Assembly (NCBI GenBank): GCA_903953985.1
Contig: CAJBLW010000535.1
Location: 1 to 10,418 of the forward strand
Length of the DNA stretch: 10,418 nucleotides
Direction of reading: 5' to 3'
From: an uncultured Burkholderiales bacterium
Lineage (GTDB): Bacteria; Pseudomonadota; Gammaproteobacteria; Burkholderiales; Burkholderiaceae_C
Shown here: in pieces, positions 1 to 6,024 of the stretch
Layout of the letters: each line of letters opens with the position of its first letter
Position numbering within the stretch: position 1 is the stretch's first letter
The notes under the pieces: model-generated
Databases searched by the model: none
What the model was told of the DNA's origin: nothing
What the model saw: only the letters and a program-made list of their open reading frames with translations
Made by a program: the position numbers and the translations under genes

Positions 1-330
1 AACGACCCGTATGGGATGGGCAGCCAGCCGATCCCTGAGCGCATCATTACCCGCCCACCCAGCGCCGAACTGCGTCCCGACCAGAAAGACCAGGACAGCC
101 TGCCCGCTTATGAAGTGCTGGACGCCATCATTGAGCGCTACATGGAAAACGACGAGGGCGTGGAGGCGCTGATTGCTGATGGCTTTGAGCGGGTCGATGT
201 GGAGAAAGTGACCCGCCTGATCAAGCTCAACGAATACAAACGCCGCCAGTCGCCTGTGGGCATTCGCGTGACGCACCGCAGCTTTGGCAAGGATTGGCGT
301 TATCCTATGACCAACAAATTTCGGGCCTGA
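1..330 (+). CDS. nadE: NAD+ synthetase, glutamine-dependent type, 3' part only
   Basis: The reading frame is open from base 1, so the gene begins upstream; 109 C-terminal residues are present, ending at TGA 328-330. The enzyme amidates nicotinic acid adenine dinucleotide to NAD+ with ATP, the last step of NAD synthesis, in the cytoplasm. The visible part carries the IITRPPSAELRPDQ stretch and the basic tail NEYKRRQSPVGIRVT followed by HRSFGKDWRYP. These are typical of the long, glutamine-dependent NadE (N-terminal nitrilase-like amidase plus synthetase domain) rather than the short ammonia-dependent enzyme. The amidase domain lies outside the window, so the subtype is inferred from the tail. 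glnB follows 35 nt downstream on the same strand, and the two are probably co-transcribed. Confidence 0.93.
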   Translation, partial: NDPYGMGSQPIPERIITRPPSAELRPDQKDQDSLPAYEVLDAIIERYMENDEGVEALIADGFERVDVEKVTRLIKLNEYKRRQSPVGIRVTHRSFGKDWRYPMTNKFRA

Positions 331-365
331 ATTCAGGCGCTCTCAATCTTTCGAGGACATTTCAC

Positions 366-704
366 ATGAAGCAGATCACCGCCGTTATCAAACCATTCAA
401 ATTGGAAGAAGTGCGTGAAGCCTTGGCCGAATGTGGCGTGACGGGCCTGACAGTGACCGAAGTCAAAGGTTTTGGCCGTCAAAAAGGCCACACCGAGTTA
501 TACCGAGGTGCCGAGTACGTGGTCGACTTTTTGCCCAAGGTCAAGGTCGAGGTGGTGGTCAAGGACGAAGCTGTGGACAGTTGCGTGGACGCCATCATCA
601 AGGCGGCGCGCACCGGCAAAATCGGTGACGGCAAGATTTTTGTGACCTCGGTCGAGCGCGTGGTGCGCATCCGTACTGGCGAGCAAGACGAAACCGCGGT
701 TTGA
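366..704 (+). CDS. glnB: Nitrogen regulatory protein P-II (GlnB)
   Basis: This is a 112-residue PII signal protein, the usual family length. PII trimers bind ATP/ADP and 2-oxoglutarate and relay nitrogen status to targets such as glutamine synthetase adenylyltransferase and NtrB. The T-loop (residues 37-55) reads GRQKGHTELYRGAEYVVDF. It contains Tyr51, the uridylylation site, and Asp54, which favours GlnB over GlnK (usually Asn54, from memory of the E. coli pair). The B-loop TGKIGDGKIF and the C-terminal RVVRIRTGE are intact. The start at 366 is set by a GAGGA ribosome site (353-357) eight bases upstream. No amtB follows, which also argues against a GlnK-AmtB unit. The gene converges on the LOG-family gene. 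Confidence 0.95.
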   Translation: MKQITAVIKPFKLEEVREALAECGVTGLTVTEVKGFGRQKGHTELYRGAEYVVDFLPKVKVEVVVKDEAVDSCVDAIIKAARTGKIGDGKIFVTSVERVVRIRTGEQDETAV

Positions 705-710
705 GGGGCT

Positions 711-748
711 GGGCTGCAGGCGGGGCACCCCCCCACGCCTTCAAGCCC
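711..748. other. GC-rich hairpin between convergent genes
   Basis: The 46-nt gap between glnB and the convergent LOG gene can fold into one compound stem: GGGCT 711-715 with AGCCC 744-748, then AGGCG 718-722 with CGCCT 736-740, then GGG 723-725 with CCC 732-734 past a bulged A. There is no T-run on either side, so it is not a classical intrinsic terminator. Its position suggests it could stop or pause transcripts from both directions, but this is inference. Confidence 0.35.
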
Positions 749-750
749 GA

Positions 751-1362
751 TCAGAGTAATTCAATTTTGGCCCGAGGTGAAAACCCTGCCTTTTGCACCA
801 GGCTTTGCAGCAGCGCCTCTGGCTCGGTGCCCAATGACACCAGTTCGGTTTGCCAGTCGGCCATGAAGCCTTGCGCAACCACCTGCCCAATGAAGGCCAT
901 CAGGCCATCGTAATAACCCAGGCTGTTCAAGATGCCCACAGGTTTATCGTGGTAGCCCAGCTGCCGCCAGGTCCAGACTTCAAACAACTCTTCAAACGTG
1001 CCGATGCCGCCGGGCAGGGCCAAAAACGCGTCGGCTTTGTCGGCCATGAGGCGTTTGCGCTCGTGCATGGTGTCCACCACATGGAGCTCGGTGCATCCGT
1101 GGTGTGCCCATTCTTTTTCAACCAGAGCGGTGGGGATGATGCCGACCACCGTGCCTCCTGCAGCCAGCGTGGCTTCGGCCACCAACCCCATCAGGCCGTT
1201 GCGCCCGCCGCCATAGACCAGTTGGCCACCGTGCGCGCCGATCCAGGTGCCCACTTGAACCGCGATTTGGGTAAATTCTGGTTGGTTGCCGGGCTTGGAG
1301 CCGCAGTAAACGCAAACTGAGAAGGCAGGTTTTGCTGCTTGGAGAGGGTGGGGCATGTTCAT
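751..1362 (-). CDS. LOG-family protein (TIGR00730 type; nucleoside monophosphate phosphoribohydrolase)
   Basis: This 203-residue cytoplasmic protein has a Rossmann-like fold and belongs to the LOG family, once misannotated as lysine decarboxylase. Family members hydrolyse cytokinin riboside 5'-monophosphates or related purine nucleoside monophosphates to free base and ribose 5-phosphate. The bacterial substrate is often unproven. The hallmark PGGIGTFEE lies at residues 117-125, with the nucleotide-binding GGGRNGLMG at 51-59, YCGS at 19-22 and a conserved MHERK at 99-103. Two in-frame ATGs (1362 and 1356) lie close together; the first is used here. The start lies 7 nt after the RDD gene stop with no clear ribosome site, so translation is probably coupled. 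It is the last gene of the minus-strand block. Confidence 0.9.
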   Translation of the reverse strand: MNMPHPLQAAKPAFSVCVYCGSKPGNQPEFTQIAVQVGTWIGAHGGQLVYGGGRNGLMGLVAEATLAAGGTVVGIIPTALVEKEWAHHGCTELHVVDTMHERKRLMADKADAFLALPGGIGTFEELFEVWTWRQLGYHDKPVGILNSLGYYDGLMAFIGQVVAQGFMADWQTELVSLGTEPEALLQSLVQKAGFSPRAKIELL

Positions 1363-1369
1363 GGCTTGT

Positions 1370-1897
1370 TCATTTGGCAGAAACCAGCCGGGTGCCAGCC
1401 CAGGCGTCGTGCCAGAACTGGCGCTGAGGGTGAAAGCGGCTGAGTAAGGCCCAGATCAGTACCCAGACAAAACTGAGCAGACCAATCGAGCCGGCTGGCA
1501 GGCCTAAGGGAATGGTCAGCAGCAGCGGCGGCAAAAACCACATCCAGCTCAGCAGGTAGCGCAGCAGGGCTCGGCTTTGGCTCAGGGGCAGGCCTTGCGC
1601 GCTGACGACTTTGACATGCCAGGTTTTCATGGCCAGGGTTTGGCCCCGGTGCCAAAACCAAGTGAAGTAGATCCCCAGTATCAAAAACAGAAAAGCCTGC
1701 AAGCCTGGGCGGTTGTCCAGGGCGTGGCGGGTCTGACTTAGCGTGCCAAACAAGTAACCTGCGATGAACACCACACCGAAGAGCAGCATGCCTTCGTAAA
1801 GCCAGCAAGCCATGCGTCGTTTGAGCGATGGAGCGGCCAGAGGGTCGGCTGCAGGCGGTATGGGTTGTGTCGGTGAGGCGTGCACGCGCTGGGTCAT
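1370..1897 (-). CDS. RDD-family inner-membrane protein
   Basis: This 175-residue membrane protein has about four predicted membrane segments (roughly residues 31-51, 66-83, 113-131 and 138-153) after a proline/alanine-rich N-terminus. The RDD-like pattern is SLKRRMACWLYE near residues 24-35 (a Glu stands where the second family letter Asp is common), then GQTLAMKTWHVKVV at 85-98, and FWHDAWAGTRLV at the C-terminus. The function of RDD proteins is mostly unknown; some have been linked to ion transport. The upstream gap (1898-2052, 155 nt) shows no gene, no clear promoter and no ribosome site before this ATG. Whether the gene is transcribed with the sigma operon is therefore open. LOG follows 7 nt downstream and is almost certainly co-transcribed. 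Confidence 0.85.
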   Translation of the reverse strand: MTQRVHASPTQPIPPAADPLAAPSLKRRMACWLYEGMLLFGVVFIAGYLFGTLSQTRHALDNRPGLQAFLFLILGIYFTWFWHRGQTLAMKTWHVKVVSAQGLPLSQSRALLRYLLSWMWFLPPLLLTIPLGLPAGSIGLLSFVWVLIWALLSRFHPQRQFWHDAWAGTRLVSAK

Positions 1898-2052
1898 GGC
1901 AGCAATGGATGATAGAAGATCGGATAGCGAAGGGATTCAGCGCTGCCAGCAGGCAGGCCGGATGGAATGTGCGTCAGAGTGCAAGGGGTTGAGCGCTTAG
2001 ATGTCGCATCCGATTGTGGCTTAAATGCGCGGATGAACCGCACTGCATGGAT

Positions 2053-2865
2053 TCAGGAAGGCTGAGGCAACAAGGTTTTGGGGTGGATCGGTTTTGAAGG
2101 CGCCACACGCTGAATCGCCCGTGTGGCATTGACGGGCAGCAGCGGGGGGCTGACCAAGCGGGTGCTGGGCGCCGCGAAACTGCGAGCGGCACTTTTGGCA
2201 GGAGGTTTTGGACCGGAAGACAGCTCGTTTTTTTCCTGATCGGACAGCGCCTGGTAGGCCTCCCACTGGGCCCTCTTGTCTTGGGCAGACAGGGATTGGG
2301 TGGTGTTGAAGTGAAAGCGCGCTTGGCTGCGTTGGCGAGGACTGAGCGCCGCCCATTCCCGCATGCGGCTATGCAGGGTCATCTGTTCCTCGTCACTCAG
2401 CTGAAAAAAGTTTGTGGACAGGGTCAGCCATTTTTGGCGTTGCTGAGTCGTCAACTCAAGCCAATCCGCTGCCAAAGGTGCAAGGGCCAGTTTTTGACGT
2501 TTGCTCAAGGACTGCCAGGCACCCGAGTCGGGGGCGGGGGGGGGATTGGAGGCGTTGGCTGACGAAGGGAGGTGCACACTGTGCCCCAGTGCGGGTATGG
2601 CCAGCAAAGTCGTATCAGATGGCGCACCAGAATGAGCACCGCCTGGCGCGGACACGCTGGGCAAAGAACTCAGTTGCTCAGCCGAGGTCGGGGCAGTCGC
2701 AGATGGAGCCGTTGGTGTTTGTGCCCCAACGTGCATGCTCAAGCTCAGTGCAAGAACACTCAGGCACCATTGGCCAAGTCCAGGTTTGGGCGATGTCAGG
2801 CCAGGCCGACAAGCAGTCGGCATGGCATCGCAATAAAAGCCTGATTTCCAACCCGTTTCAGTCAT
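2053..2865 (-). CDS. DUF3106-family secreted helical repeat protein
   Basis: This 270-residue protein has an N-terminal export signal: a hydrophobic stretch near residues 33-47 ends at HVGA-QT, a likely signal peptidase I site at about 48/49. A long Ala/Pro/Ser-rich linker follows, then a helical core (about 114-219), then a proline-rich tail. The core repeats a unit of an aromatic residue, two residues, then L(S/T)xxQ-like, with leucines at 120, 138, 156, 174 and 192, exactly 18 apart. This resembles the LTxxQ motifs of Spy/CpxP-type periplasmic proteins. It matches DUF3106 as I recall it; the function is unknown. The start overlaps the DUF3619 gene by 8 nt (2858-2865), implying coupled translation. 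Met15 (codon 2821-2823) is an alternative start that would shorten the signal peptide's N-region. A C9 run lies in the linker codons. Confidence 0.85.
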   Translation of the reverse strand: MTETGWKSGFYCDAMPTACRPGLTSPKPGLGQWCLSVLALSLSMHVGAQTPTAPSATAPTSAEQLSSLPSVSAPGGAHSGAPSDTTLLAIPALGHSVHLPSSANASNPPPAPDSGAWQSLSKRQKLALAPLAADWLELTTQQRQKWLTLSTNFFQLSDEEQMTLHSRMREWAALSPRQRSQARFHFNTTQSLSAQDKRAQWEAYQALSDQEKNELSSGPKPPAKSAARSFAAPSTRLVSPPLLPVNATRAIQRVAPSKPIHPKTLLPQPS

Positions 2866-3310
2866 GCCGAGCGTTTTGATGGAGCTGGATTTTGAGGAAC
2901 TGCACGAAACCTGGATCGGTGTAGGCGTCCGGTGGCAATTCGTCGAGCAGCAAGGCCGAGTCGAGGGAGGCGATGTCGGTCTCGGCCAAATCTTGTTGTA
3001 AGGCTTGGATGAACATCAGGCCAGACACCAGGGCCAACAAAGGCAGGGCCGAGGCCAGGATGCGCCAAAGGCTAAGGTCCTCGTCGGGTTGCCCGCTGAG
3101 CGTGCCATTGGCTTGCAAGGCCAAACTGTGGCGCAACAGGCGTTGCGGCATGGGGCGGGTCTTCAAGGCCATTTGGCGTGCCACGCGTAGCCGCTCGCCG
3201 ATGTCATGCCCCAAATCCTGTGAAGCCACGTCCAATTGCGCGGCCAAGGTTCGACCCCAAAGTTCCAGGTCGGCGGTGGTAGCAGTGGCGGATGTCTGGG
3301 AATTTTTCAT
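2858..3310 (-). CDS. DUF3619 family single-TM protein, probable anti-sigma factor
   Basis: This protein has 150 residues: a charged N-terminal part of about 80 residues, one membrane helix (about 82-104, LWRILASALPLLALVSGLMF) and a short C-terminal part of about 45 residues with ELPPDAYTDPGFVQFLK. By the positive-inside rule the N-terminus is cytoplasmic and the tail periplasmic, the usual shape of an anti-sigma factor that holds an ECF sigma factor at the membrane. The family match (DUF3619) is from memory, and the anti-sigma role is inferred from topology and position. The ATG overlaps the sigma stop as ATGA (3307-3310), and AAGG (3320-3323) nine bases upstream can serve as ribosome site. 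No zinc-binding HxxxCxxC motif is present, so it is not a ZAS-type anti-sigma factor. Confidence 0.85.
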   Translation of the reverse strand: MKNSQTSATATTADLELWGRTLAAQLDVASQDLGHDIGERLRVARQMALKTRPMPQRLLRHSLALQANGTLSGQPDEDLSLWRILASALPLLALVSGLMFIQALQQDLAETDIASLDSALLLDELPPDAYTDPGFVQFLKIQLHQNARHD

Positions 3311-3930
3311 GGTTTCATGCCTTGTTGGGCCAAGGTTTTACTCAAGGACTGGATGGCGCGGGAGCAATGGGTCTTGACGCTGCCTTCAGAGCAGCCCATC
3401 ACGGCGGCGGTTTCAGCCACGTCCAGCTCCTCCCAATAACGCAGGAGGAAGGCTTCTCGTTGACGTGCAGGCAGGCTCATGATGGCTTTTTCAATGTGTT
3501 CCAGGGTTTGCACCCGCCCCATCCATTGCTCAGCGCTTTGACTGGCAGGGGCGTCGGCCGCACCTGTGGTGACTTCGAGCAGGTCAAAGTCACCCAGATC
3601 GTCGCGGTGGTCAAAATCGTCCAGGTTGGAAAACAAGGCGTTGCGCGTCTTGCGACGGCGAAACCAGTCGAGTACGGTATTGGACAATATCCTTTGGAAC
3701 AGCAAAGGCAGCTCTGGTGCCGGTTTGTCCGAGTAGTGGCTGCACAGCTTGATCATGCTGTCTTGCACGATGTCCAGGGCCCCTTCTTCATCGCCCACGT
3801 GGTAATAAGCCCGTTTGAAGGCTTTTTTCTCCACGCTTTTGAGAAAGTCAGAAATGTCGGTTTCCGAGGCCAAGTTGCTTGCAGCGGCGGGCTGTGTCCT
3901 GTATTTGGTTGTGGTTGGCGAGATTGACAA
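3307..3930 (-). CDS. ECF-type RNA polymerase sigma factor
   Basis: This sigma-70 family protein has only regions 2 and 4. Region 2 (about residues 27-97) includes ALDIVQDSMIKL and the -10-reading segment LPLLFQRILSNTVLDWFRRRK. An acidic linker (about 103-140) follows. Region 4 (about 146-200) carries LPARQREAFLLRYWEELDV and the helix-turn-helix GCSEGSVKTHCSRAI. It directs RNA polymerase to its own regulon, probably including this operon. The start is uncertain because no in-frame ATG or GTG exists upstream of region 2. TTG at 3930 gives 207 residues, and an in-frame TGA lies ten codons further upstream. TTG at 3873 would give 188 residues beginning (M)ASETDISDFL, which aligns with the MATEKELSDFL start I recall for related proteins. 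An ATG at 3938 is out of frame. The gene overlaps DUF3619 by 4 nt. Confidence 0.9.
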   Translation of the reverse strand: MSISPTTTKYRTQPAAASNLASETDISDFLKSVEKKAFKRAYYHVGDEEGALDIVQDSMIKLCSHYSDKPAPELPLLFQRILSNTVLDWFRRRKTRNALFSNLDDFDHRDDLGDFDLLEVTTGAADAPASQSAEQWMGRVQTLEHIEKAIMSLPARQREAFLLRYWEELDVAETAAVMGCSEGSVKTHCSRAIQSLSKTLAQQGMKP

Positions 3931-3942
3931 GGGTGCATTGCA

Positions 3943-3951
3943 ATTATGTCA
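3943..3951 (-). promoter_or_regulatory. Candidate extended -10 promoter of the sigma operon
   Basis: Read on the minus strand this is TGACATAAT: a TGn extension plus CATAAT (5 of 6 to consensus). No good -35 hexamer lies 16-18 nt upstream. Transcription would start near 3936-3937, only a few bases before TTG 3930. If this promoter is used, the sigma mRNA is nearly leaderless, or the true start is the TTG at 3873. The same bases overlap a possible ribosome site AGGTGA (3949-3954) that would fit the out-of-frame ATG at 3938. Confidence 0.4.
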
Positions 3952-3998
3952 CCTACCCAGAAGGGGGCGGTCTGTTTTTAAACGCCCGCCGTCATCGG

Positions 3999-4007
3999 TG
4001 CGATAAT
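3999..4007 (+). promoter_or_regulatory. Candidate extended -10 promoter of ilvB
   Basis: TGCGATAAT is a TGn-extended -10 with GATAAT matching consensus at 5 of 6 positions. The -35 region is poor. The predicted start near 4014 gives a leader of about 160 nt before the ilvB ATG at 4173. A GC stem (GGGCG 3965-3969 with CGCCC 3983-3987) lies just upstream. TTGCAATT occurs at 3938-3945 and again at 4014-4021, once beside each divergent promoter, and may be a shared operator. Confidence 0.4.
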
Positions 4008-4063
4008 AACGGGTTGCAATTGAAAAAAAGCAAACGGATCACCGTCCGGCACTTTTACAGTTT

Positions 4064-4136
4064 GGTGCCCATGTCTGTGGTCTCAAGTCCCAAAGCCACT
4101 TCACAAGAGTCGAGCCAAGGGGCACCCAAGGTTTTT
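4064..4136 (+). other. Possible long-range stem in the ilvB leader
   Basis: GGTGCCC (4064-4070) can pair with GGGCACC (4120-4126), extended by TT 4062-4063 with AA 4128-4129 past a bulged C. T5 follows at 4132-4136. The loop is about 49 nt, so the structure is weak as a simple terminator. A 23-codon frame (ATG 4071 to TAG 4140) spans the loop and has a Val-Val pair at codons 3-4, but it is otherwise not rich in branched-chain residues and has no clear ribosome site. Regulatory function is unproven. Confidence 0.25.
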
Positions 4137-4172
4137 CGTTAGAGAAATTCACAAAGGTTCAAAAGGTTGAAT

Positions 4173-5945
4173 ATGGAAATCAATAAAGCCGAAATGGCAT
4201 CTGCTGCGTCCGCCGCGGCCACGTCTCAAGAGTTGCGCGGCGCTGAAATTCTGGTCAAAGCGCTGCAAGCCGAAAACGTTCAGTTCGTTTGGGGCTACCC
4301 CGGTGGGGCCGTGCTTCACATCTACGACGCTTTCTATAAACAAGAAACCATTCAGCACGTGCTGGTACGCCACGAGCAAGCGGCGGTGCACGCGGCCGAT
4401 GGCTACGCTCGCGCCACGGGCGAAGTGGGTGTGGCGCTGGTCACCTCGGGCCCCGGCCTGACCAATGCCGTGACCGGCATTGCCACCGCTTACATGGACA
4501 GCATCCCCATGGTCATCATCAGCGGGCAAGTGCCCACTGCGGCCATTGGCCTCGATGCGTTTCAGGAATGCGACACCGTGGGCATCACCCGCCCCATCGT
4601 CAAGCACAACTTCCTGGTGAAAGACGCCAAGGACATGGCCGAGGTCATGAAAAAAGCGTTCCACATTGCCCGCACTGGCCGCCCTGGCCCGGTGGTGGTG
4701 GATGTGCCTAAGGATGTTTCTTTCAACAAGACTTTGTACACGGGCTACCCCGACAAGGTCGAGATGCGCTCCTACAACCCGGTGCGCAAAGGCCACGGGG
4801 GTCAGATTCGCAAAGCCATGCAACTGTTGATGTCGGCCAAGCGCCCGTACATTTACACCGGTGGTGGCGTGCTGCTGAGCAATGCCAGCCCCGAGTTGCG
4901 CGCTTTGGTGGACATGCTGAACTTCCCGGTTACCAACACCTTGATGGGTTTGGGCGCTTTCCCGGCCAATGATCGCCGTTTCCTGGGCATGCTGGGCATG
5001 CACGGCACGCTCGAAGCCAACAACGCGATGCAAAACTGCGACGTCTTACTGGCCGTGGGCGCCCGTTTTGACGACCGCGTGATTGGCAACCCCAAGCACT
5101 TTGCGCAAAACGAACGCAAGATCATCCACATCGACATCGATCCTTCCAGCATTTCTAAACGCGTCAAGGTCGACGTGCCGATTGTGGGAGACGTCAAAGA
5201 CGTGCTGATCGAATTGATGGGCATGATCCGCGAATCCGGTCTCAAGCCCGACAGCCAGGCGCTGGCGCAGTGGTGGGAAACGGTCGAAGGCTGGCGCAGC
5301 CGCGATTGCATGAAGTACGACAGCACCAACAGCATGGTCATCAAGCCGCAAAAGGTCATCGAGACATTGTGGGACATGACCAAGGACGCCGACGCCTACA
5401 TCACCTCCGATGTGGGCCAGCACCAGATGTGGGCTGCCCAGTACTACAAGTTCAACGAACCGCGCCGCTGGATCAACTCCGGTGGCTTGGGCACCATGGG
5501 TGTGGGCATTCCCTATGCCATGGGCATCAAACTGGCCAAGCCCGACAGCGAGGTGTATTGCGTGACGGGTGAAGGTTCGGTGCAGATGTGCATTCAAGAG
5601 CTCTCGACCTGCCTGCAATACAACACGCCCATCAAAGTCGTGGCCCTGAACAACGGTTACTTGGGCATGGTGCGACAGTGGCAGGAGATTGATTACTCCG
5701 GTCGTTACAGCCACAGCTACATGGATGCTTTGCCAAACTTCGTGAAGTTGGCCGAGGCCTATGGCCACGTCGGCATCTTGGTGGAAAAGCCTGAGGATGT
5801 GGAGCCTGCTTTGCGCGAAGCACGCAGGCTCAAGGACCGCACGGTTTTCCTGGACATCCGTACGGACCCGACTGAAAACGTTTTTCCCATGGTTAAGGCT
5901 GGCAAAGGCATCACCGAGATGCTGATGGGCGCTGAAGATCTCTAA
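4173..5945 (+). CDS. ilvB: Acetohydroxyacid (acetolactate) synthase, large catalytic subunit
   Basis: This 590-residue TPP enzyme condenses two pyruvates to acetolactate, or pyruvate with 2-ketobutyrate to acetohydroxybutyrate. It is the first common step of valine/leucine and isoleucine synthesis. The N-terminal TPP-binding domain has WGYPGGAVL at 40-48 and the catalytic Glu68 in RHEQAAVHAADGYARATG. The central FAD-binding domain includes GARFDDRV at 296-303. The C-terminal TPP domain has the diphosphate/metal motif as GEGS at 466-469, with the partner NN at 493-494. The more familiar form of the motif begins GDG. The ATG at 4173 is chosen because AAAAGG (4161-4166) lies six bases before it; TTG at 4167 would lie against that site. 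The ilvH product is its regulatory partner; in E. coli naming it could equally be called ilvI. Confidence 0.96.
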   Translation: MEINKAEMASAASAAATSQELRGAEILVKALQAENVQFVWGYPGGAVLHIYDAFYKQETIQHVLVRHEQAAVHAADGYARATGEVGVALVTSGPGLTNAVTGIATAYMDSIPMVIISGQVPTAAIGLDAFQECDTVGITRPIVKHNFLVKDAKDMAEVMKKAFHIARTGRPGPVVVDVPKDVSFNKTLYTGYPDKVEMRSYNPVRKGHGGQIRKAMQLLMSAKRPYIYTGGGVLLSNASPELRALVDMLNFPVTNTLMGLGAFPANDRRFLGMLGMHGTLEANNAMQNCDVLLAVGARFDDRVIGNPKHFAQNERKIIHIDIDPSSISKRVKVDVPIVGDVKDVLIELMGMIRESGLKPDSQALAQWWETVEGWRSRDCMKYDSTNSMVIKPQKVIETLWDMTKDADAYITSDVGQHQMWAAQYYKFNEPRRWINSGGLGTMGVGIPYAMGIKLAKPDSEVYCVTGEGSVQMCIQELSTCLQYNTPIKVVALNNGYLGMVRQWQEIDYSGRYSHSYMDALPNFVKLAEAYGHVGILVEKPEDVEPALREARRLKDRTVFLDIRTDPTENVFPMVKAGKGITEMLMGAEDL

Positions 5946-5963
5946 CTGAACTGGACGAATCTA

Positions 5964-6009
5964 TTGTCCGCCAAGCCTGCGCATTACCGTGCGCAGGGGA
6001 GGGCGGCAA
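5964..6009 (+). other. Stem-loop in the ilvB-ilvH gap
   Basis: The inner stem CCTGCGCA (5976-5983) pairs perfectly with TGCGCAGG (5990-5997) around the six-base loop TTACCG. An outer stem CCGCC (5968-5972) pairs with GGCGG (6002-6006) across a 3x4 internal loop. TTG (5964-5966) can add three pairs with CAA (6007-6009) if T5967 bulges out. No T-run follows; instead the ilvH ribosome site AGAGGA begins at 6012. It is therefore not a terminator. A role in mRNA stability, processing or setting ilvB:ilvH stoichiometry is inferred. Confidence 0.6.
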
Positions 6010-6024
6010 AAAGAGGAATCACAC

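Noticed and set aside
294..365. Longer glnB frame beginning at 294
   Set aside because: It overlaps the end of nadE and would add 24 residues before the conserved PII N-terminus MKQITAVIKPFK, which starts at 366 behind a clear ribosome site.
2007..2035. CATCCG/CGGATG inverted repeat between the DUF3106 and RDD genes as a terminator
   Set aside because: Only six pairs with a 17-nt loop and no T-run on the minus strand.
4071..4142. Classical branched-chain leader peptide for ilvB
   Set aside because: The 23-residue frame has only a Val-Val pair plus one more Val, no ribosome site, and its stop lies beyond the only candidate stem, so the geometry does not fit ribosome-mediated attenuation.
4149..5033. 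Long minus-strand frame opposite ilvB (294 codons), and others opposite leuA and ilvC
   Set aside because: They lie entirely antisense to well-supported genes, show no family motifs and have His/Val-rich composition typical of reversed GC-rich codons.
5989..6024. GTG start for ilvH at 5989
   Set aside because: It lies at the edge of the intercistronic stem-loop, lacks a ribosome site, and would add 12 residues not present in IlvH; ATG 6025 gives the standard 163 residues.
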